A stretch of DNA of 64,000 nucleotides from Melastoma dodecandrum (Eukaryota > Streptophyta > Magnoliopsida > Myrtales > Melastomataceae). The DNA is taken from the NCBI GenBank assembly GCA_029817715.1, contig JARUPY010000606.1:5084001-5148000 (forward strand), read 5' to 3'. Positions 48,277 through 60,600 of the stretch are shown here, one piece after another. The notes below the pieces were generated by a model, which was given only the letters and a program-made list of their open reading frames with translations, was not told the origin of the DNA and did no database searches. Position numbers and translations under genes: made by a program. Position 1 is the first letter of the stretch, and each line of letters opens with the position of its first letter.

Positions 48277-51200
48277 ATGGAATCGGACTGGAACCACCAC
48301 CGCCGGAGCTCCTCCGAATGCTCCATAGATGTCGACAACATTGCGAGTGGGAATGGCAGCACTTCCTCCGGTCAGCTTCCTCCCCTATCTGTTATTATGA
48401 GCAGACGCAAGAGGATCTTTGTCCTTTGACTGTTGGTGGTGGTCTGTCGGGGATGTTTTGACTGGCGATTGCCCCCATCACAGGATTGATATATGCCGTG
48501 AAGCTCGGGGGTTTGTTCTTTGTCATGGCAAAGTTATGATCTGGACTGTGATTCCGTAATTCCGTTGCAAGGTCTTAACTAATTACCCTTGCCTGGAAAG
48601 TGATCCAATCTCCTGAATGCGAAACTAAAGTAGAAGGTTGTTAAATTTTGAACTGCCCGGATCCGTGAGTTGAGAGATATAGGCAAGAAGCTTTTGGTTA
48701 TGCCAGTTTTCACCCTGTTGTGTCCGATATGCTTCGGCTAGTTTGTAATGTGATGGTCTTGTTTTGACAAATTTAGTTATTCAGCTGTGAGGTTTAGGAT
48801 AGCAATCCCAGTCGGCAGGCAATTGAATTGATTCTGATTAAGATGCTTATTCGGTGTTCAGGTTGAACTCTTTACTGGGGCACAGATCCATTGTTGATGC
48901 TGTCTTGCTATTCTCTTTGTTTCCCTTTTCTTTTTTAATTATATGTTTTCCTTTCCTGAGTATTTTGCTTAGTAATCTGGCCCAGCCACCTTTTTCCTTG
49001 AGCAGAACCTCTGGACAGAATTTCTCCATTTCCTACTATGTCAAGCAATACTTTGACTTCTGGGAAGTCGGAATCAGATTCCAGCCAGCTTGCAGAAACT
49101 GGGAACAGCAAACAGAACAAGGCACTTTCCCTCTTTGCAACCAAATTTTTCGATGAGAAAATTCCCCTGAAAAAGAAGGTAACATAAGTTTTTAACCTCT
49201 GCTTCCTCCCATAGTCAAGGACCCTCCTTGCGCTTCTGGTGGCGTTTACGGTGTGTTGACCTATCTCTTTGCTGGTATTAACGGTTAAATTATTACTGGT
49301 AGCATGGATGTTAGTGATGGGGCCATTCCAGAGCTCATCTCCTCTCCTTAACCCCACATTTTCCTGCACAGTGGGTAAAGGATTTTGAAACTAATGCCTG
49401 CAGGCAGCTTGTATGTCCAAAATCAAGCACATTCCTAGCTGCAATAAAACGACAAGCATTACATCCTAACACCACCCACTACTCAATTTTCTTCTTGTCA
49501 AAGATATTTCTGATATTTTGTGCAAACATTTCAATACTTTGCCATTCCCGACGTCTTCAATTGCATGCCTTGTGGTCCGTTATGGATTATTATTTGTAAC
49601 TCTGACTTTCTAAATTCACGTGGATTTTTGGGCATATTCTAGCTGAAGTGGCTGAAAAGAGTTGCTACTGTGAAGAATGATGGAACTGTGCAATTTGAAG
49701 TTCCAGGAGGCATTAAACCTTTGAATCTTGACAATGTACCTGAAGTTGGCACTCATGAGCTTAGCAATGAAGAATCTGTCCTCAAAGAGACGCCGGATTT
49801 ACGACCCTTGCAAATTGTGATGCTTATTGTGGGAACACGGGGAGACGTGCAACCATTTATAGCAATTGGGAAACGCTTACAGGTGTTTGCATCTTGTAAA
49901 TGTTGCTTGTTACAAGTCCCTGTGATTTTTCTCTTCTGGGCAATTTATAATGTTGGCTGTTCATGATATTTGTTTGTATTTGTTATGAGAACTCCCTAGG
50001 ATAGAATCCATCAATCTGACACCCAGGTGATGAATTGGCGGGTGCAATCCTCACATCAACCTATTTGTTTGCAGGAACATGGACATAGGGTTAGACTTGC
50101 AACTCACTCAAATTTTAAGGATTTTGTCATGACAGCTGGCTTGGAGTTCTACCCTTTAGGTGGAGATCCCAAAGTTCTTGCCGGATGTGGGTTCCTTAAT
50201 CATACGCAATTGTTTTAAATGTTAGTTGTCATGTTCATTTGGTGATCAGTTCCCTTTCTGAGATGAGCGACTGTACTATGCTGTTGTTTGTCAACAGATA
50301 TGGTCAAGAACAAAGGCTTTTTGCCCTCAGGGCCTTCAGAAATACACATACAGAGAAGCCAAATAAAAGATATCATATTTTCATTATATCCTGCTTGCAA
50401 GGAAGCTGATCCTGATACACACGTGCCATTCAAAGCTGAAGCAATAATTGCCAATCCTCCAGCATATGGTTAGAGTTTGCTATATCAGCTGAATCTCAAG
50501 TCTCTCTATAAAATGTGTGGATATTGATTGTGATGTCATGGACCACCACCTATTTTTTCATTAGATTCCTTTTATATAAACTGTTTATATCAATATGGCT
50601 TGCATTATTATTGATGTATCAGAAAATAAAAGAGATTACTTTTTAGTTATGAGTTGTTCGTGTGCTATTGGTATGGTCACTTTGTTGTATCCTGGAGAAA
50701 AGTATAGATACACCACTCTAAAACTTGGTGTTATGAAGAGTATGTTAAATACTAACCGGAGATATTTCCTTCAGGGCACGTTCATGTTGCTGAGGCTCTA
50801 AAGATACCCATTCACATTATATTCACAATGCCTTGGACGTAAGTGCCCTTTTATTTGCTTTGTATTATTTCAGCATAGCCAATATTGTGTCTCCTTTCTG
50901 TGATGAGTTGTCCTATTATTTTGTGATCTTTGCCATGACATCAATGAGAAGAAAATTTTGCTCACTTCGGTTTTTTTGTGCAGTCCAACAAGTGAATTTC
51001 CCCATCCCTTGTCCCGGGTGAAACAATCAGTTGGCTATAGGGTGCGTAATGATAGTGATGGCTTATAATTCATTCATTGTGACTTGGTATTTCTTGGTTT
51101 TCTTATGAACTGTCTTCCAGCTGTCGTACCAAATTGTTGATGCGCTTATCTGGCTGGGAATACGAGATATGATTAATGAATTCAGAAAGAAAAGGCTGAG

Positions 51201-53328
51201 GCTTCGACCAGTCACTTATCTACGTGGATCCTATAGTTCACCTCTTGATGTGCCTTATGCTTATATTTGGAGCCCTCACCTGGTCCCCAAACCAAAAGGT
51301 AAAATCTTGTAAATTATAGTCAATTGATTTGGGAGTTTCTGTAGGATCTATTTGCATAATGGTCAATTAATTTTGGAACAGAAGTTACTAGATGGGTAGC
51401 TTCTCTTGTAATGATCCTGAAGTGAGTTTTCTTTTTCTCTGCAGACTGGGGACCTAAAATTGATGTGGTTGGATTTTGCTTCCTAGATCTTGCCTCAAGT
51501 TACCACCCTCCAGAGTCTCTTGTTGAATGGCTAGAAGAAGGGGAAAAGCCCATCTACATTGGTTTTGGTAGCCTTGTGAGTCTAGAATTTCCATTTCCTG
51601 CTTCACAATATTGGATGATTTGTAGCTGAGTTTCTTGAATAAGATGTTTGAGCTTTCCTTAATGCATCAAGATCTTGGCTCTCCTTGGAGATAGGATTGT
51701 GGCTAAAGGACAAGGAAAAAAAAGATGCGATTGCTCTTACTTTTATCAAACTTTTTGGTTAGTTTCAATTGATTTATGTAGCGTTAAAGAGAATATATAT
51801 TCATATTTACAATACAAGGGCTCGGTCCTTTTTATCACCCAACAGACAGACCGCTGAGAATGTGAAACTTGGAAGGGCTAATTAGATGATACTTCTTATT
51901 TATGCAGCTTTGAAAGAACCATTCTTATACAACACTTAAATCTATGACAGCCTGTCCAAGAACCAGAGAAGATGACTGGGATCATAGTTGAAGCTCTTCA
52001 AATGACGGGACAAAGAGGGATCATCAACAAAGGTTGGGGTGGTCTTGGGAATAGTAAGTCTTCTATCTTGTCCACATTTAGCTGACATTCCCTCTCGCTG
52101 TTGTCATATTAGTGGAATTTTTCACCTCTCTTTTGCAGTGGAAGACCCACCGAAATCCATTTACTTGCTTGACAATTGTCCCCATGATTGGCTTTTTCCA
52201 CGATGCAGTGCCGTGGTAAGCGTCGTCTGTCATTTTCTAAAACAAAATTCAAGAGCATCTACCCCAGCCATGATGAAAATTTTTTTCTAATGTGACACGT
52301 GAGATGAAGGAAATGGCATGCACCCCACATGATTAACCAAGAATGCACGAATCTATTTATCTAGTAATGTTGAGACATGATGCATGCGGTTGTTCGAATT
52401 GGTAAACTAAGATGGAAATGTCGTTTTGCGGTTTACAGGAGAATTGTGTTGATGTAAGAAACAAACAGATGCATGGGTCAATAGCTAGGGAAGGAGTCTC
52501 TTGTGGTTTATCTTTGTTGAAGCCTTGAATAATAAACGGGTCAGACATTCCACTAACTAGAATGACATTTTGTATGGTAAAACCGATGTGACATAGTCAA
52601 ATAATCCTAATTGTAACAAAATCTTAGGTAAGCATATGATGTGGTTTTATTGGTTGGTTGGTCGTATCATATGAACGTTCTATTAGGTTTCGAAATCATT
52701 GTTCTGGCCTTCAACAGGTGCATCATGGAGGGGCCGGAACAACTGCTGCCGGTCTGAAAGCTGCTGTAAGCAATTAGACCGTATTTGGTAGTGCTTTTTT
52801 GTGGCTTATCTGACATCGTCTTCGTGCTTAACATTTGTGGGTCTTTCCTCTTTCCCCAGTGCCCGACAACAGTTGTACCTTTCTTCGGAGACCAACCTTT
52901 TTGGGGGGAACGAGTTCATGCTAGAGGAGTGGGGCCTGCGCCTATACCCGTTGATGACTTCTGTCTGGACAGATTGGTCGAAGCCATTGACTTCATGATG
53001 AAACATGAGGTGGTTATTTCGGTTTTTCCCGGTGAAATGGCAATAGATTGGAAATCACTCTGCATGTGCTGATGATATTCTTGAAGATTGTTTTCCTACA
53101 TATATCTTCTGACGAGTGGATTTTATGCTTTAGGTGAAAGATCGGGCAAAGGAGCTAGCCAAAGACATGGAGAACGAGGATGGAGTTTCGGGAGCAGTGC
53201 AAGCCTTCTACAAGCACTTTACTCCTGAAAATTCAGAACCCGAACACAAGCCAGTCACTCGAAGAAAATCTCACCATTCACTGTCCTTAGGAAGGTGTTT
53301 TGGTCACTCCCACTCATTTGACAGCTGA
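48277..53328 (+). CDS. UGT80A2: Sterol 3-beta-glucosyltransferase, UGT80A type
   Basis: Fourteen exons: 48277-48370, 49006-49178, 49643-49882, 50075-50186, 50298-50468, 50775-50838, 50984-51041, 51121-51298, 51445-51575, 51951-52053, 52139-52215, 52718-52765, 52860-53009, 53134-53328; 597 residues. It makes steryl glucosides from membrane sterols and UDP-glucose. Ser-rich N-terminus ([20 protein letters not shown]), donor domain start [15 protein letters not shown] (about 140-155), [31 protein letters not shown], then the UDP-sugar box with [20 protein letters not shown] and [19 protein letters not shown]. The C-terminus [15 protein letters not shown] resembles UGT80A rather than UGT80B. Exon 1 is supported by phase and by an acidic/Ser-rich sequence, but an internal start at 49038 is possible. 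Confidence 0.93.
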
Positions 53329-53853
53329 CCTACTTGCTTGGTGGTGTTTTTGCTACAAGAATATGGAACTAACTTCTGTGCTGTTAGCGATACAGATAAT
53401 GGCCGTCTTACCTACTGCAAGTGACCAGAGTTTGGTTGTACCAAAACTAATGTAACGAGGGTTTATATCTTCTTCCGACATACACTAATTTCCGTCCCCT
53501 TGGAATTTGCTTGATGGCGCAAAGTGATCTTGGCGACAGCGAAATCCCCACAAAACAACCCATATGTGTGAAGAAAAGTAGCAGATAACTCAAATATCGG
53601 GTAAAGGGAATGAATTTTGGAGTGAATAACTGACTGATATCACCGAGATGAAAAAGTTGCATCAGGCGTTAATACCAGCTTATGTAATACAAGTATCAAG
53701 CTCAAGTACTGAATGAAAATATGTCGGAGACCAAGAAAACATGAACGTTTTAGGCTTATAATATAGGCTACCACGAGTTGTCCGCTAATCTTCCAGGCTT
53801 ATAAAACGAGCTACCGCGAGTTGTTTGCTAATCTTCCATCATGCCTTCAAACT
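53329..53853. other. Tail-to-tail spacer
   Basis: 525 bases between the glucosyltransferase stop and the RGP5-like stop, holding both 3' UTRs. No gene seen. Confidence 0.5.
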
Positions 53854-54900
53854 TTAGCGGGATTTGGCACTGACATCCTTCCAGATCTGGAGCCATTCGA
53901 GCATGGCGTCGGCTGCACGAGCAAAAACAGGATCTACAGTTCCAAGCTGCTGCTTTATGTTTGCTGCAATTTCTGCTATACAATCCTCAACCGTCACTGC
54001 AGTTCTGGGAAGCCTCACGGACTGAAAGAAAGGCACCACATGTTCCATCAGCTTCACTCCCTGCCATTCCTTCTTCAGGCTCTCAATTGCATTCCCCCTA
54101 TCGCTCCTCCAAACATAAGGCAGACCGCTTTTCACACCCAGACATAAGTGGTCGCAAACAACCTTCGCACACATTCCACTCCACAAGTCCTCAGCAGTCT
54201 CCCATCTATACTTTCCTTCAGCCACCAGCTTCAAGGCAGGGAGTAGAGCTGGTCCTATCACCTCACGGTCGAAGGCGATGTTGATTCCACTCACCGGCAT
54301 CATACACCCAGTAGGAACAGTAATAACGGCATCAACATACCGGTTAACTCTCTCATCTGGCTTGAGTGCCTGTGTAGGAGCATCGTAGTCAGCAAGATTG
54401 AGCCAGAGCCCACAGGAAAGAGCACAATCAACCCCATTCCTCAGGCTGAAGGGGTAACCACGAACAAAATCTGTTCCTTTCCTGTAAGGATCGTAGAGAG
54501 TATTGAAGAAAAAAGGGGTGGCAGGCGTGGTCAGATTGGTGATGTGTTGTTCCACTGCATCCACAAAATTACCATCTTTATCCCTAGCAGGGAGGCAATC
54601 ATCGTCGATGCACACAACATACTTCTTCTTTGACACAAGGAAACCAAAATAGCGGCATGAGAACCCTGAAAAGGATATCGACGAGGACCCCACTGTCTTG
54701 TCTATGTCCTGCTTAGTGTAAACATCAACATCAAAGCCACTTGGGATCTTGAGCTCCTCCCTAAGATCAGGGTCTTTCACAATTATCAAGTGATATCGGG
54801 AGAATACAGGTTTCCAGGCATTCATGAAGGGTGTTAGGTCAGAGCAAAGGGCTCCAATCACAATGTCGACGTCCTCGTCCTTGATGTTTAGTTGAGACAT
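53854..54900 (-). CDS. RGP5: Reversibly glycosylated polypeptide / UDP-arabinopyranose mutase-like
   Basis: Single exon, 348 residues from the ATG at 54900 (MSQLNIKDEDVDIVIGAL), exactly the length of Arabidopsis RGP5/UAM5 (At5g16510). Matches the RGP family in order: FSRYHLIIVKDPDL, the metal/nucleotide-binding VCIDDDCLPA, FVRGYPFSLR with the Arg that is reversibly glycosylated, WLNLADYDAPTQAL, GINIAFDREVIGPAL and LPYVWRSDRGNA. RGP1-3 convert UDP-arabinopyranose to the furanose form at the Golgi; RGP5 is a divergent member for which mutase activity has been reported absent or weak, so substrate is uncertain. Its start is only 114 bases beyond the stop of the next gene upstream. Confidence 0.93.
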   Translation of the reverse strand: MSQLNIKDEDVDIVIGALCSDLTPFMNAWKPVFSRYHLIIVKDPDLREELKIPSGFDVDVYTKQDIDKTVGSSSISFSGFSCRYFGFLVSKKKYVVCIDDDCLPARDKDGNFVDAVEQHITNLTTPATPFFFNTLYDPYRKGTDFVRGYPFSLRNGVDCALSCGLWLNLADYDAPTQALKPDERVNRYVDAVITVPTGCMMPVSGINIAFDREVIGPALLPALKLVAEGKYRWETAEDLWSGMCAKVVCDHLCLGVKSGLPYVWRSDRGNAIESLKKEWQGVKLMEHVVPFFQSVRLPRTAVTVEDCIAEIAANIKQQLGTVDPVFARAADAMLEWLQIWKDVSAKSR

Positions 54901-55014
54901 GTTTCTTATGCACAGCGAACAATTCAACAGTCAGCTCCTCCACGAATATCAGAATCCACTGAATACAGATGCTATTTTAGCCTGTCAACTGAACCTTGAA
55001 AAATTTGACCAGCC

Positions 55015-55999
55015 TTAAAATTTCTCAGAACACCCTGAAACATCAACATCTCCAAAGATCAACAAATGAAATCATTTGGAAATACACTGCTGCATTGAGT
55101 CAATGGAGCATAAATATAACTCACTGGTAGGTAGGACAGGAACAAGATTGGGCTGAATGTTCAGGGCCTTGATGAACGCAAGGACCTCCTCGTTTCCGGT
55201 TGCCAAGAAAAGCTTAAGCACCCTCTCATTCAGCTTTCCGGCTTTCAAAGTTCTCTGCAATTGTCAAGCCATATTCAATCAAGATGTGCCTTTACTATCG
55301 GAGAAAGCAGACAAACAGATGGCCATCAAAGTAGAAAAAAGGAAATGGCAAACAAGAGAGATCGACAACACCAGAAGATCGTCTATCACTCTCCGTCACT
55401 AATCCAAAACATCCAGTATGGACTACCAAAGATCTTGAAGTTTCCAAGGTTCCAGAGTTTCACTAAACAACCCGGTAACAGATCTTTCATTTCACACCCC
55501 GGAAAAAGATCGTCGACGAGGACTGCCAGATCCCGTCATCAACATCGCGTAGCATCCAAAAACAAAGCCAAATCATCTAATCTAAACTGCAGGAGCCCCC
55601 CAAAGATTCACCATACACTCTCAAGCGGGTGGGTCAATCAACAAACGAAAACAAAATCAAGAACCAATCTTGACGCAAACCCATATCAATTATCAACAAT
55701 CCACGCAGACCCACAACGAATTCCAAGCCCAAAATCGCCGTCTTTCCTAATAATTATTATTTTCTTTTACCTTGTCCCGATCGATTGAGTTATAATCCTA
55801 ACAAACAACCAAACACACATACATAGAGAAATGAGAAGAAAGGGGGGATAGAAGAGTGGTGTTAGGGAGGGAGGGATGACTTTACGAGGAAGAGGTCGAG
55901 AAGGACGTGATCGGGGAGAGGGGAGAGGTCGGTTAAGTAGGGGAGGTGAAGTACAGCGGAGTCCACGGCGAGGGAGAGCAATGATGGCGGATTACTCAT
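55015..55999 (-). CDS. Small conserved plant protein, 87 residues, three exons
   Basis: Exons 55999-55886, 55254-55125 and 55034-55015 join in phase. The protein starts MSNPPSLLSLAVDSAVLHL, has DLSPLPDHVLLDLFL across the first junction, then RTLKAGKLNERVLKLFLATG, EEVLAFIKALNIQPNLVPVL and the end PTRCSEKF. The LPDHVLLDLF stretch is F-box-like. I recognise it as a conserved plant family of about 85-90 residues without an assigned function. The third exon carries only six codons. Same strand as, and directly upstream of, the RGP5-like gene. Confidence 0.85.
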
Positions 56000-57628
56000 T
56001 CATCCCTCGTCCTTTCCTTTCCTCCTTTTTTTAAAAAAAAATTAAATCCTTAAAAAGAACTATTCAACCCCTCCTCCTCACCCTCACCCTCACCCTCTCC
56101 CTCTCCCTCTCCCTCTCCCTGTATCCTCCGATGATTTCGATTTCAGTCGTCGTCTCATTCGTCCATCTCCCACAGGCCCCCCCTCACAATGTGAAACACA
56201 AAAATAAACAAAGCCGACATCTCATCAGCCGGCCGACCAGACGAATTTTCTTACAAAATAACGTTTAATAAAAAAATTATCAAAATTAATAAATTAATCA
56301 TTTTAAAATTTCTATTCGATATCCCATGGCATGTGGGGTTAAAATCGGAGTTCCTTAACTATGATTTTCTTTAATTCGTAGGAGAAAAATTAGTACCTAA
56401 ATAGTGTGATAGAAAAAAATTTAACTACTTTCAAATTTATATGTATAATTTTTTTTTGCCGTTACATTGATATGAATATTGGGACAACTACACAAACACG
56501 CCCCTTTTCCCTTTGACCTCCCTCCGATCAAAGCCTTCTTTGCTCTTTCCCTCATCTCTACTCTTTTCTTCTTCACACCCAACACCTTTACAATTCCACC
56601 GAATCATGATTGATATCCAATTCATTCATACATACTTTTCTTTTTAATTTCTTTACTCGCATATCTACATGCTATTTTTTTTTTTATCTTTCTAACTAAA
56701 TATACATTTAAAAATGGGAATCTAATCTATTTGGGGTAATAATGGGTTTTAACTTTTAACATTGTCCTGGAGTTATATTATAATAGCCCGTGATGATGAT
56801 TAAAAAAAAAAAACGAAGTTTGTACAAAAATTCATACACTTGATAAAATTTCAATGTTATAAAATTCTTGACTGGCATAACATACCAATAATTAAAAAAA
56901 TATAAAAAAAATGGGAAACCACACTATGCAAATATTTTTTATTATTACTATAAGATTACATTTCAATAGCCAATTATATCATTTGTCCTATAACCTTTTC
57001 TATATGATTGATTTTGATGGAAAAATCTGCTATAAATCGTAAAAGATTTTGAGCTTTATTACAATTTTAATTAGCAAAATATTTCGTAAAATAAAATATT
57101 AATTTTTAAAATTCATCGACTAATTCTAAAAAATCAATTTTACAAAAGGTAGATTTTTATCTAAAAAGAAATCGGCCTTTTTAAAGCCTACTTACAAATT
57201 TTAAAATAGGAAAATAGCCTTATACAAAGGCCGATTTTCTCGATGCCTTGGTCAAGAAATTTTGAAACTACGCGTTAATTTCACAAAAAATCTTACTTGA
57301 CTAGGTTATTAAGAAACAAAACTCGGGTTAATCCATATATGATCTATTAAGGGTTTATAACTATTAATCCATTGGGTTTTGATCCAAACACTAAAATAGT
57401 CGGTATCTTATGTTTATTGTTACGTCTAATTTTGCCAGCCCTAAGCATGTATGTTGATAAATTTGGCGTGTTCCATATATATGTCTGTGGTGTTAATCCT
57501 GCAGAGTTTGATTAACTGGGCTTTCTAGCAACGTGGGAGTGATCCGATAATCTTTCTTCCGACCTACAACAGGCAAACTGATACAACGGCCGAGGTTTGT
57601 TGACGACTGTTCTTCAGGAAAACCCCAG
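56000..57628. other. Divergent intergenic region, mostly AT-rich
   Basis: Between the 87-residue gene (minus) and PELOTA (plus). 56200-57480 is AT-rich with homopolymer runs and no coding frame. A pyrimidine repeat is listed separately. I see no RNA gene. Confidence 0.45.
56071..56120. repeat. CCCTCA/CCCTCT hexamer repeat
   Basis: Imperfect hexamer array: CCTCACCCTCACCCTCACC, then CCCTCTCCCTCT units. On the minus strand it reads as GAGGGA/GAGGGT and lies 72-122 bases upstream of the 87-residue gene's ATG, so it is probably in that gene's leader or core promoter as a GAGA-type element. Confidence 0.8.
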
Positions 57629-60600
57629 ATGAGGATCTCACGTAAGGACATCGTCCCTGATGGTCCCGGCAGCATCAAGGCACGATTCCCCCCCCGCCCG
57701 CCCGCTCTTATTCCTTTCTGGGTTTCTGATTTTTTGCCGAAAGTTTGCATCTTTAGCGTGAATTTCGTGTCGGGGTGGTTTGTGCAGTTGGTCCCGGCTG
57801 ATTCCGATGATCTGTGGTTTGCTTACAATCTGATTGCCGTCGGGGACTCCGTCATGGCCGTCACTGTCAGGTAGGATTTGAGGAGTCCCGGTGATTACTT
57901 AGTTCCCACCCATGAATTTGTATTTTGCTTATTTTCTGTGATTCTTCTGAAAGAACTACAGCTCAGTCTTTCGTCCTCTTTCACGAATAACCACATCTTC
58001 CTTTGGCTGCTATGCTAGTTCATGTTCTGTGTGATTATTGACGTGCTTTCATTCCAGTGCATGTTGTAATCTTTCGGGGCCAAAACTCACTTCTCATTTT
58101 TTGTACCAGGAAAGTTTTGAGGGAGGCAGCTTCTGGTGGAAGAGATGCGGAGCGTGTCAAGTTGAAGCTGGAAATTAAAGTTGAGGTACGGCAAGGAGTG
58201 GATGCCTTCCATCTTATGATGTGTTGATGTGTTTATAAATGTGTCCCTTGAGGTTGAGATCTGATAAGTGATTGTCTGGCATCTCCTAAAATTTACGTTC
58301 CTGTCCATAGTTTAGTAGCTGTAATCCGTCTAGGCCAAATGGCGTTCTGTCTGAAGCATATAAAGGAAATTCCCCTCACATAACAATAGCGCTCTGAGTT
58401 GTTAACAATTGTTTTTGCATGCCTTCTCTGTTAATGTGCTTATCTTAAGTCGACTTTGTACTGTATATCTGTCTCTGTGAATGCATCCAGTAGCAGTACA
58501 CTTCAATGGTTTGCTTCAGCATACTGATTCCTCAAAACTTTATCTCCCCCAAATCTGCACTTTTTGAGTTATATTTGTCATTCTATTTTAGGCTGTTGAC
58601 TATGACAAAGTTGGAGCTGTTCTAAGGATACGCGGGAAGAACATTCTTGAGAATGAGCATGTCAAAGTAAGTCACCATGAAAGTTGTCAAAACTCAAGGA
58701 CTTTGGGATTCAAGTGATCTGGCCGGGTCATTGAATTTTCTGTGGAATTTATGTTCTTTACCTTAGATCGGGGCATTTCACACTTTGGAGATCGAGTTGC
58801 AGCGACCATTTGTGTTAAGAAAGGTATGGAAAATGGGATTACTTTAATTTTTTTTTTTTTTTGGGGGGGGGGGGGGGGGAGTTTTACTGAATGTGGGTCA
58901 TGTAGACGATGGCTTGTAGGATTAACTTTTTTTGCTAACTACTAATGTGGCAGGAGATTTGGGACTCATTAGCATTGGATGTGCTTCAGCAGGCCACAGG
59001 TACTCACTATTAATATTTTCTAGTTTTGATGAACTTCTATTTGTTTTTCATGATAGCTATCCGCAGTCTTCGAAATGCTACGAGTTAAAAGGCAGTTTAT
59101 AAAATTCCAAGGGTCCTAGTCTTTACTGCATACTCTAAATCCATGCATGGAATTGTGTGCCTTTTTGCTGATTAAAATTGGATTTAGTTCACCCAATCAG
59201 CTAATACAATGTTGGGTTGTTCTGTCTTGGCATGTTCTCATCGGGCAATCAAAGATCCTGCTGCTAGTGCTGATCTTGTTGTTGTTTTGATGCAAGAAGG
59301 ATTGGCTCATATTATCCTTGTTGGAAGAAGGTATGCAGCCTGGCGGGGGTGACTTTAGTTCGTACATTGATTACACCTATCTATGTCAATCAATATTTTT
59401 ATCATAATTGCTCATGACATCATGAGCTGAAGTCCCCTGGACACCAATCCCACACCTGTAAATCTAATTTCATGTGATTGCAGTTCCATAGTTTGATAGA
59501 AAGCGAGTTTATACTACTCCTGACCGCATTTCAGTTATCACGGCCTTTTTATGGAATTATTTACCTGTTAATTGACTGATCATCTAATTATAATATTCCC
59601 AGACCATTTAAGTTGTGGAATATGGTAATTGATGTTTTGGGGCAACTCTAGGATGTGTCACATGCATTTTGTTTGGAAACCGTTTGGAAAGATTGTCCAC
59701 CTGATGTAAAAGGTTCTTCCAGTGTCACAACTACGCGGTCCCGGATAGAGACATCTATTCCTCGAAAACATGGCCCAGCCATAGCAGGCTATGAGTCGGT
59801 ATGTTTCCTTTTATCTGCATTTAGCAAGTGTAATTGCCAAACTGCCCTGTAGATGCTTAAGGATTTTGTTTTTTGCAGGCTCTCAATAAGTTCTACGAGA
59901 ATGTTCTCCAGGTCAGATGCATGCCAATAGCGATTCCATTCTGATTTGACATGAAATGATTCATTCTCGAGATTTTGCTGCCTGAAATTTTCTGTATTCC
60001 TCCAGGCTTTTCTTAAGCATGTTGACTTCAGTGTGGTTCGATGTGCCGTTATTGCAAGTCCGGGCTTCACCAAGGTACTATAGATCGTTGGTCAGATGAT
60101 GAAGGGCTGTGTTGTTAGAAACTAATTACATTTTCTTTGCATGGATTTTTTTTTCTTATATTGTTATGAATCTCAAATCCACATTTGCTTCTTGGATTTC
60201 GGATAGGTGGTTGGTATTTGCTAAACCCAATCCTTTCTCTTCTATCAAAGTGTTCCCTAGTAACATCATGTGGGATAGACTGCTGAGACCAAAGTGCAAT
60301 GAAATGACAGATATATGTTTCAGAATATTGTTCCAATCTCTGCTGTAGCATTAAGAGCTGTGTCCTCAATGTAGGTGTTTCGGGGGATGATTATGTGATT
60401 TGTGTGGCAAAATTGTTAGTGTTGCTTTTGTTTCCAGGACCAATTTCACCGTCATCTATTGTTGGAGGCAGAAAGAAGGCAGCTAAGGACTGTTATAGAG
60501 AACAAGTCTCGCATAATTCTCGTTCATACGGCTTCTGGCTACAAGTACTTTCCATATCTCAGTCGCTGGTTTAGTGGCTATTCAACTACCTGATAGATAT

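Noticed and set aside
54901..54927. Nine-residue N-terminal extension of the RGP5-like protein
   Set aside because: The ATG at 54900 gives the exact family length of 348 and the conserved start; the upstream ATG adds unrelated residues.
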